Assembly (NCBI GenBank): GCA_022575985.1
Contig: JAKSXM010000014.1
Span: forward strand, 7,192,001-7,256,000
Origin: Anagrus nilaparvatae
Lineage: Eukaryota > Arthropoda > Insecta > Hymenoptera > Mymaridae
DNA: 64,000 nt
Reading direction: 5' to 3'
Within the stretch, counting starts at the first letter, position 1, and each line of letters opens with the position of its first letter. A program made the position numbers and the translations under genes. Positions 57,154-64,000 of this stretch are shown here, one piece after another. The notes beneath the pieces are model-generated. The model had not been told where the DNA came from and searched no databases. It saw nothing but the letters and a program-made list of their open reading frames with translations.

Positions 57154-60100
57154 TTATGAATTATTAGCATTATCTGATTTTTCAAGTAAAACCAATTTAT
57201 GAACTGGGCGCTTCAAAATTGAACCAGCTGTCTTGATTTCAACAGCCCTTGTCAATTCATCTGAACCTTCATAAATTTTGATCACGCGACCTAATGGCCA
57301 CCTTGAAGGAGGCAAGGTCTCGTTCGAGACCAAGACTATGTCATCAATCAGTAAATTTCTTTTATTTTGTCTCCATTTTTGTCTTTCTTGAAGACTCTGG
57401 AGATACTCCCTCGACCAAGATTCCCACCATTCCTGCAACAGTTTTTGAACTTGCTTGTACCTTTCCATGGGGGGAATTTTACTACCCAAATAACTAGGTT
57501 CAGGTACGATAAAGGAATTGGATTGGGTGAGCAAGAAAGATGGTGATAAAAATTGTCCATCAGTAGGAATGTCTGATAGAGGCAACAAAGGTCTAGAGTT
57601 TAAACAGGCTTCAATTTGTTTGAGTAAGGTGTAGAATTCCTCAAAGGTTAAAGTATGATCCCCTAAAACTCTACGAAGATGGTGTTTGACCGACTTCACA
57701 GCGGCCTCCCAAAGACCCCCAAAATGTGGCGCACCTGGAGTATTAAAAGACCAGGTTGTACCCTCGCAAGTTAACTTAGCCTGAAGTTCCTGCATATGGC
57801 TTGAAGAGGCCATATACAGTTCCTTCAAAGCTTTGTCAGCTCCAATGAAGGTAGTCCCTTGATCGCTAAATAGACCAGTGCAAGGACCACGAGTGGAAGT
57901 GAATCTTCGGAAAGCCGCTATGAAATCGTCAGAAGAGTACCCTGTTATTAATTCCAAATGTACAGCTTTGGTAGCCATACATACGAAAATTCCAATGTAT
58001 GCTTTATAAGTAGCAGATCCACGACCTCTATACCTTAAAATTTTGTATGGACCCGCATAATCTATGCCTGTATTAATAAAGGGTTTCTCAGGACGTTGCA
58101 CTCTACTGGGGGGTAGAATACCCAGTTTTTGACTATTAAGATTGGCTTTATATCTAATACACTCATGACATTTAAAAATATAACTACGCACTAAGTTTCT
58201 GCCATTGATAAGCCAAAATTCTTGTCTAAGAGTAGCTAAAGTAAGGGTTACCCCACCATGTAAAGTTTTTTGATGATAATAACGAATGAGCAATTTTAAA
58301 AAGGCACAATCTTTAGGAACTATTAAAGGATGTTTTTGCTCATGATTTAACAAAGAATTCTGAATTCTACCACCAACTCTTAATAAATTATCTTCGAGAA
58401 AAGGGTCCAATTTTAGGATATCAGAGGACTTTATTAAATTTGAGCCATTGTTTAAAGTAATCATTTCATTTTTAAAATGAGCGAGTTGAGTAATGTAAAC
58501 CCAAAAAAGTTTAGCTCTTTTCATCTCAAAAACACTAACAAATTTATTATTATTAGATTCAGAAAAATTGAACCATGAGAATTGAAAAATTGGTAATTTA
58601 AGTATGATTTTTTCAAATTTGTTTATGTTTTTTGACTTAATTTTAATCAATAATTTTGACAAAAAGCGAAAAACTAAGGCAGTTATTTTCAGTAACCGAA
58701 GAAGGTCCGAATATTTAGAAACTAAGTCCCAAATTTTATCATGTTTTACTTTTTCAATATGTACCACGTGAGTAGTAACTAAATTTATTGACTTGCTTTG
58801 AAAAGCATTTTTATCTGAAGCAAAGTTAAAATTTTTCTTCATTCGGTCATTTCCCTCCCACCACAAAGAAAAATTTTGCAGCTGTTCTGGGGATATGCCT
58901 CTTGAAGCGCAGTCTGCAGGGTTTTCATGAGTCCTGACATGACTCCAGAAAGCTTCAGGAACCTTATTATGAATTTTTGAACAACGATTACGAATAAAAA
59001 CTGACGACCATTTAGAAGGGTGTTCTCGTAACCAGAAAAGAACATCTTGTGAGTATGTAAAAAGGTAAATTTCAGAAGAAGGTAGATCCAAAGCTCTTAG
59101 TAATTTGACAGTCAATCTCGCTAATAGTAATGCTGAGCAAAGTTCTAATTTAGGTATTGAGTGCATAGGCTTTATAGGGGAGACTTTGGATTTAGCCTGT
59201 AGCAGACGAATTTCAGTTTTATTTTGAAACGTCGTTTTTAAATAAACGCATGCTGCGTATGCCATCTGAGAAGCATCACAGAAGCCAAAAATCTCATATT
59301 TAGCGTCAGGTACGAAACCTAGCCAACGAGGAACACGAATTGAATTAATAGCAATTAGCGCCTGATACCAACTCAAAAATTCACCACTAAGAGAAATTGT
59401 TAATTTATCATCCCATTTTACTTTTTTAATCCATAACTTTTGCATAAATGCTTTGCCTGTTATCAAAACCGGAGACAAATACCCTAATGGGTCAAACAAC
59501 TTGGAAATACTGGATAATACATTTCTCTTAGTAATGTCTTTCTGAAATTGGTCAAGCTCGATATTGAATGTAAAATAATCTTCTTTAGGATTCCAATTAA
59601 GACCTAACAACGAAAAATAGGAGTTAGATGCATTAACACCAGCTTTGATATCTTCAGGAAAGTTTAATAATGCATCATTGTTTGACATCCATTTATGAAG
59701 TTCAAAACCAGTACATTTGCAAATATTAATGAATTGCTGCTGTTTTTCAAGAGCTTCTGGCAGAGAATAGCCTCCCGAAAGGGTATCATCCATGTAAGTT
59801 TCAGAGTTTAGGATTTCTGAGCCAAGAGGATATTTTTCGCCTTCATCAATCGCTAACTGCCTAGTGACTCTAATAGCATGATAAGGACTACTAACAACCC
59901 CATAAGTAACAGTATTTAGTGAATAAGCCTGTATCTTATCACTGTTATTTTCACGCCATAGAATCTGTTGGTACTTACGATCTTCTGGGTGAATGAGGAT
60001 TTGGCGATACATTTGCTTAATGTCACTGACAAAAACATATTGATATTTCATCCAGTGTATCAATAGTTCAGCCAAGTCGGGCAATAAATTTGGCCCTGTA

Positions 60101-61728
60101 TGCAAAAGGCTATTTAATGATATACCATCGTAATCATTGGCTGAACCATTGAACACTGTTCGAAGTTTAGGTTTTAAAGAATTATTTTTGAGAATGCCAT
60201 GATGGGGGAGAAAATAATACAAAATGAAATCAACAATATGACCTGTTTTTCCCATATGACCTGTGTCCTCATAATCCTTCATAAATTCAATATACAGATT
60301 TTTTAAAATCGGATCAGCGACAAAACGCTTTTCCATGCGCAACAGCATCTTTTCAGCAATAGAAAAAGAGCCTGGGAATTTCATATTTTCAGGATCACGT
60401 TTAAAAGGCAAACGTACCATATATCTACCTTCAGGGTTTCTAGAATAAGTTCTGAGAAAATGGTCTTCGCACTCTTGCTCATCCGGATTAAGCAATTTTG
60501 AGGGCTCATCGAAGATTTCCTCTTGTCTCCAAAAACGCTCTAAATCGAAGGAAAGAGTAGAATCGGCGTCTGAAGTCACCGATATGTTAGAAGCAGACCC
60601 AATGCCTGCATTACCTAAAATGACCCAGCCTAATTTAGTATTCATAGCTATCGGATCATTCAGAGCGCCTTTTCTAATCCCTTCCTCAATAATAGAAGCG
60701 TGGGTAGAGGCACTAAGTAAAATTTCGATTTGACCTCGCTTGTCGAAATTCGGATCAGCTAATAACAGGCCAGAGATATGATCTAATTCTTTACATTCTT
60801 TACTGGCTGTTGGTGAGTACGAAGATACCTTTGAAATAACGAAGGCTAAAACTTCGATTGAAAAGTCCGAAAGAAAGTGAGGTTTAATATGGAGTTTAAC
60901 CAATTTTTTACAGGTATAATTTTTAACGCCACCTATACCTAATATTGGCATATTAAGAGGCAAAAAGTTTAACTTTAATCTCCTGAATAAAGATTCGCTA
61001 ATAAAGGATGCTTGAGAGCAATTATCAATTAATGCCCTTGCGAGGAATTCAAAACCATCTTCGTTAACAACTTTAACGATTGCAGTGGACAACAGAACTT
61101 CACAGGGGTTTTCAGAAAAGTTAACAGAAAGATTACATAAGTTAGTTGATGAAGCTGTTGCGGCTTCAGAAGTATTTAAATTTTTGTTTTTATTTACGGA
61201 CCCCGAATCAGGTCTAGAATCATTAGGTTTGGCTTTAATTAGTTTTTCGTTATGTAAAGTTGTATGATGTTTTCCCTTGCAAACATTACAACGTTTTTTT
61301 GAAGGGCATTTAAAAAAGGTATGATTGCCCAAACAATTAGTACATTTTTTAAGTTGCTTTATGCAATCATATCTCTTTTCAACTACCAATTTTTTAAAGT
61401 CACTACAATTAAAAATCAAGTGCTCTCCCTTGCATAGGGGGCATTGTTGCTTAGACGGCTCAACTTGATTATGAAAAACTTTTGCAGGATTTGCATTAAC
61501 ATTCGCGTTTTTAAAAGAGTTAAAATTACTACTATTTGATTTTTCATTTAAGTTTACTTTGACGCTATTTTCTTCTAAGGATTCTAGAATGCTGATCTGG
61601 GATTCTATAAAAGAAATTAATTGAGCAAACGTTGGAGGATCAGAAGACTTTACCACCGATGCTTCGTTACCAACTGTTTGAGAAGTTAATGACAAGTTAT
61701 TAAAGAAATTTTCCCATTGCTTTTTCAT
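57154..61728 (-). CDS. gag-pol: BEL/Pao Gag-Pol polyprotein, N-terminus severed
   Basis: 1,524 open codons. Residues 96-160 hold three Cys/His knuckles (first CPLCKGEHLIFNC). A protease with ALIDNCSQASF near 233-243 follows (Asn at the usual Ser/Thr site). The reverse transcriptase has SDIKQMYRQI and YMDD near 644, RNase H FGFCDAS near 814, an integrase zinc domain near 1150-1190, and the D-D-E core GIDYAGPY (about 1222), FSDQGTTF (about 1291) and FGGLWEAAVKS (about 1340). The DUF5641 tail has KWRQNKRNL and SRWPLGRVIKIYEG. No internal stop is present, so the element was intact until the Penelope insertion cut off its gag N-terminus. The start Met at 61728 is arbitrary. Confidence 0.93.
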   Translation of the reverse strand: MKKQWENFFNNLSLTSQTVGNEASVVKSSDPPTFAQLISFIESQISILESLEENSVKVNLNEKSNSSNFNSFKNANVNANPAKVFHNQVEPSKQQCPLCKGEHLIFNCSDFKKLVVEKRYDCIKQLKKCTNCLGNHTFFKCPSKKRCNVCKGKHHTTLHNEKLIKAKPNDSRPDSGSVNKNKNLNTSEAATASSTNLCNLSVNFSENPCEVLLSTAIVKVVNEDGFEFLARALIDNCSQASFISESLFRRLKLNFLPLNMPILGIGGVKNYTCKKLVKLHIKPHFLSDFSIEVLAFVISKVSSYSPTASKECKELDHISGLLLADPNFDKRGQIEILLSASTHASIIEEGIRKGALNDPIAMNTKLGWVILGNAGIGSASNISVTSDADSTLSFDLERFWRQEEIFDEPSKLLNPDEQECEDHFLRTYSRNPEGRYMVRLPFKRDPENMKFPGSFSIAEKMLLRMEKRFVADPILKNLYIEFMKDYEDTGHMGKTGHIVDFILYYFLPHHGILKNNSLKPKLRTVFNGSANDYDGISLNSLLHTGPNLLPDLAELLIHWMKYQYVFVSDIKQMYRQILIHPEDRKYQQILWRENNSDKIQAYSLNTVTYGVVSSPYHAIRVTRQLAIDEGEKYPLGSEILNSETYMDDTLSGGYSLPEALEKQQQFINICKCTGFELHKWMSNNDALLNFPEDIKAGVNASNSYFSLLGLNWNPKEDYFTFNIELDQFQKDITKRNVLSSISKLFDPLGYLSPVLITGKAFMQKLWIKKVKWDDKLTISLSGEFLSWYQALIAINSIRVPRWLGFVPDAKYEIFGFCDASQMAYAACVYLKTTFQNKTEIRLLQAKSKVSPIKPMHSIPKLELCSALLLARLTVKLLRALDLPSSEIYLFTYSQDVLFWLREHPSKWSSVFIRNRCSKIHNKVPEAFWSHVRTHENPADCASRGISPEQLQNFSLWWEGNDRMKKNFNFASDKNAFQSKSINLVTTHVVHIEKVKHDKIWDLVSKYSDLLRLLKITALVFRFLSKLLIKIKSKNINKFEKIILKLPIFQFSWFNFSESNNNKFVSVFEMKRAKLFWVYITQLAHFKNEMITLNNGSNLIKSSDILKLDPFLEDNLLRVGGRIQNSLLNHEQKHPLIVPKDCAFLKLLIRYYHQKTLHGGVTLTLATLRQEFWLINGRNLVRSYIFKCHECIRYKANLNSQKLGILPPSRVQRPEKPFINTGIDYAGPYKILRYRGRGSATYKAYIGIFVCMATKAVHLELITGYSSDDFIAAFRRFTSTRGPCTGLFSDQGTTFIGADKALKELYMASSSHMQELQAKLTCEGTTWSFNTPGAPHFGGLWEAAVKSVKHHLRRVLGDHTLTFEEFYTLLKQIEACLNSRPLLPLSDIPTDGQFLSPSFLLTQSNSFIVPEPSYLGSKIPPMERYKQVQKLLQEWWESWSREYLQSLQERQKWRQNKRNLLIDDIVLVSNETLPPSRWPLGRVIKIYEGSDELTRAVEIKTAGSILKRPVHKLVLLEKSDNANNS

Positions 61729-61763
61729 GTCATTATCTAGCAGGGAAACTGCGTGAAAAACTA

Positions 61764-63695
61764 TAATTATTTTGAATTTGTCTCCAATTGTAAATATTAT
61801 AAATAAAACACTTTAATATTTTTATGTAAATATCTTTTATTGTTCCTTCTTTTTACAATTTAATCATTTTGTTAAAAAACGACGCGTTTCGGAAAGTTAA
61901 CTTTCCATCCTCAGGTTTATCTCAATTAATGAGAAAAATAAAATTATATTAAAACACTTTTTGAACATAGTTTACGTCAATGTTGCATGGTCGAGCAACT
62001 GTATAATACTAATTTTATTTAATATTTCTATAAAATCTAACGTGTATTATTTAAAAGTTAAGAAAATAATGACAATTTAATACATAATAATAATACAATA
62101 AATATCTTATATTGTGTGTGTGAATAATTTCTATTATAGATATGATTACAAAACCTGTTTTAGAGTTATTTAAAGTTTAAAGGGAAATATATGGATTTTT
62201 AAATTTTATAATAATTTGTCGTATAAAATATTTTTATTGAACATCAATTTATCGTTAAGCATGTTATCTTTGTCTATTTTTGTATTTTTATATATTTCGA
62301 ATTCTTCTAAAGTATCCATATATTTTCCTTTCTTACAAAAATGTATAGGTGTTAAATGTTTGTAAATGTCCTTACAATCATGATTTTCATTGATCAGGTG
62401 CATTCCAAAGTTAGTATTTTTACTGAGGTCTGATGTTATTTTTGGCTTGTGTTCAACGAACCTTTTAGAAAAACTACGACCTGTTTGGCCAATGTAATAT
62501 TTATTACAGTAAAGACAATTAATTTTGTATACACCTGATTCATGAATAAAATCTGTTTCGTTTTTCTTTCTTTTCTTTTTAAAATTAAGATGTTTTTTCA
62601 ATTTGTTGTTAGTTCTAAAACCTATACGTATATCGTATTTTTTTGTGACATTGCTTAAAATGTTTGATGTTTCTGTAGTGTATAATGAGCCTATGTATTT
62701 TGTTTTGCATGAGTTTTGTGATGTGGCATTTGAATTATTATTTTTGTTTTTGTGTTTTTCTATTAGTTGGTTTATTAATTTGATATTATAACCGTTATTT
62801 TTAGCAATCTGTTTGATTATATTGATTTCATGATTAAAATCTTCAATCTCCATGGGTATTGACAAAGCTCTATGAATTAGTGAATTGAAAGCTGCTAGTT
62901 TTTGGTTTTTGGGGTGATGTGAGTCATTGTGTATTACAGTGTCAGTGGTTGTGGGTTTTCTATAAATGGAAAATTTTAATTTGTCGTTATTTTTTGTAAT
63001 TTTAATATCTAGAAAATTTATTGAATTGTCTGTCTCTATTTCACTTGTAAATTGGATTTTTTTATTAAATTTATTTATGTAATTTTTAAAACTTTCTATT
63101 TGTCTAGTTGTGCCATTGTATATTATAAAAATGTCATCAACATATCTGTTGTAACTAATTATGTTTTTTTGGTGTGGATTTGTATTTGTAAAAACGTTTG
63201 TATTTTCAAAGTTATTTATGTATAAATCAGCTAAGAGACAGCTTAATGGATTACCCATGGCTAATCCACCTTTTTGTAGAAAGTATTCGTTATTGAACGT
63301 AAAGTAATTCTGTTTTAAGATAATTTTAGTTATTTTTATTAATTCATCTATTTTGGTTTTATTTAAAATTTTTGAAGATTCTAATCTTGATTTTAGTATT
63401 TTAAGAGCCTCATCTATTGGTATGTTTGTGTACATGTTGCTTATGTCAAATGTGGTTAACTTGTAATTAAAATTAATTTTTTGATTTTTGATGTTATTAA
63501 TAAATTCTATGTTATTTTTAATACTATAATTATTTTGTTTATCTATTTTTAAACTATTAATTATTATTCTATGAATGAATTGTGCTATTTTATAACTAGG
63601 TTAAAGTTAACTTTCCGAAACGCGTCGTTTTTTAACAAAATGATTAAATTGTAAAAAGAAGGAACAATAAAAGATATTTACATAAAAATATTAAA
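61764..63695 (-). mobile_element. Penelope-like element with inverted terminal repeats, in BEL/Pao gag
   Basis: 1,932 bp flanked by an 11 bp target duplication. About 94 bp at 61809-61902 is present in inverse at 63604-63697 (cores AACGACGCGTTTCGG and CCGAAACGCGTCGTT), including a palindrome GGAAAGTTAACTTTCC. The reading frame ends just inside the right inverted repeat, so the copy is 5'-truncated and joined to an inverted end segment, a configuration known in Penelope-like insertions. Confidence 0.9.
62206..63600 (-). CDS. Penelope-like reverse transcriptase/GIY-YIG endonuclease, 5'-truncated
   Basis: The open frame runs from about 63600; the first Met is at 63435. It begins with a reverse-transcriptase segment ending in LTTFDISNMYTNIP (motif A Asp), then GLAMGNPLSCLLADLYI (motif B), RYVDDIFII (motif C, near residue 93 from the Met) and NSINFLDIKI. 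A charged linker leads to the GIY-YIG nuclease (GVYKINCLYCNKYYIGQTGR, near 300-318, then RFVEHK). All visible catalytic motifs are present and no stop interrupts the frame. The N-terminal domain is missing. It belongs to a different subfamily from 10.5-11.7 kb. Confidence 0.92.
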   Translation of the reverse strand, partial: PSYKIAQFIHRIIINSLKIDKQNNYSIKNNIEFINNIKNQKINFNYKLTTFDISNMYTNIPIDEALKILKSRLESSKILNKTKIDELIKITKIILKQNYFTFNNEYFLQKGGLAMGNPLSCLLADLYINNFENTNVFTNTNPHQKNIISYNRYVDDIFIIYNGTTRQIESFKNYINKFNKKIQFTSEIETDNSINFLDIKITKNNDKLKFSIYRKPTTTDTVIHNDSHHPKNQKLAAFNSLIHRALSIPMEIEDFNHEINIIKQIAKNNGYNIKLINQLIEKHKNKNNNSNATSQNSCKTKYIGSLYTTETSNILSNVTKKYDIRIGFRTNNKLKKHLNFKKKRKKNETDFIHESGVYKINCLYCNKYYIGQTGRSFSKRFVEHKPKITSDLSKNTNFGMHLINENHDCKDIYKHLTPIHFCKKGKYMDTLEEFEIYKNTKIDKDNMLNDKLMFNKNILYDKLL

Positions 63696-63706
63696 GTGAA
63701 AAACTA

Positions 63707-64000
63707 GCCAATCGTCCCATTTATCGACTGGTCTTTTTAACGTTTTAAGAGCTGATAAAGGAGTATTTAAACTAACTAATATTCTTTTTAATTCAGAAGA
63801 ACTAGATTTGCACACTGACTTAATAGAAAATAATGAGGACATATGAGAATTAACAAGCCTTTTTTTATTTTCATATTTTTCGACTAATTTTTTCCAAATG
63901 ATAGTAAAATTTTCCGAAGTTATCGGATATGACTTGACAAGGTCCTCGGCGTCACCCTTGAGACATGACCTAAGATGCCTCAATTTGGTGACGTCAGGAA
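63707..64000 (-). CDS. gag: BEL/Pao gag, upstream part, cut by the Penelope insertion and window edge
   Basis: The minus-strand frame holds RHLRSCLKGDAEDLVKSYPI, FTIIWKKLVEKYENKKRLVN and VDKWDDWLVF, the central segment of BEL/Pao gag (DUF1759/DUF1758 neighbourhood). It stops against the Penelope element; the last few residues read into the insertion. The N-terminus lies beyond 64000. Confidence 0.85.

Larger units (their letters stand above)
56644..64000 (-). mobile_element. BEL/Pao LTR retrotransposon, 5' end outside window
   Basis: The minus-strand element carries gag-pol, purine tract and 3' LTR. Its 5' part runs off the right edge at 64000. A Penelope-like element (61764-63695) interrupts gag, with an 11 bp target duplication (GTGAAAAACTA at 61753-61763 and 63696-63706). 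Between pol and LTR (56883-57153) is a short AT-rich 3' untranslated region. Confidence 0.9.

Noticed and set aside
1..64000. tRNA or rRNA genes
   Set aside because: I looked for characteristic tRNA box and rRNA stretches and saw none I could support by eye; a covariance-model search would settle this.

Overview
This window looks like a transposon-saturated, AT-rich stretch of an arthropod nuclear genome. An insect is likely and a hymenopteran plausible, but that is inference from the mix of element families, not from a marker gene. I found no intact host gene. Almost everything recognisable is a mobile element, a fragment of one, or a repeat derived from one. The only host-like coding sequence is a decayed, intron-containing transketolase fragment at about 11.9-13.0 kb. 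It abuts a piece resembling the SMC3 hinge.

Layout. 0.7-4.1 kb: two Helitron-like 3' ends in opposite orientation around a 1.2 kb interval with one unknown ORF. 4.17-7.19 kb: a 5'-truncated R1-type non-LTR retrotransposon with a 16 bp target duplication. 8.7-11.7 kb: three Penelope-like fragments. 11.9-13.15 kb: the chimeric pseudogene. 14.8-15.7 kb: a BEL/Pao copy with most of pol deleted. 16.3-17.1 kb: a non-LTR reverse transcriptase tail. 18.1-21.9 kb: two inverted-repeat DNA elements. 22-27 kb: a palindromic repeat family and a 3.4 kb satellite of about 137 bp units. 29.2-33.7 kb: the ORF1 and endonuclease parts of a Jockey/CR1-like element, interrupted by a second R1-type copy. 35.2-35.7 kb: a foldback element with 205 bp arms and TTAA flanks. 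36.2-38.5 kb: further palindromes and a cluster of CCGTATATACGG-like sites. 38.9-43.4 kb: a large non-coding terminal-inverted-repeat element carrying a nested hairpin element. 43.8-46.6 kb: a third non-LTR element lacking its reverse transcriptase. 47.9-48.6 kb: two Helitron 3' ends tail to tail. 49.3-53.9 kb: a structurally complete Ty3/gypsy element with identical LTRs. 54.2-56.4 kb: a foldback repeat. 56.6 kb to the window end: a BEL/Pao element on the minus strand with a Penelope-like element inserted in its gag.

Nesting gives relative ages. R1 copy 2 is younger than the element it entered, the hairpin at 38.9 kb is younger than its host, and the Penelope copy at 61.8 kb is younger than the BEL/Pao element. 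The Ty3/gypsy copy is the youngest datable insertion, because its LTRs show no difference. It has a single in-frame TAG between gag and protease-pol. The most unusual material is the inverted-repeat DNA: at least nine independent foldback or palindromic structures, one family of which shares its core with the satellite array.
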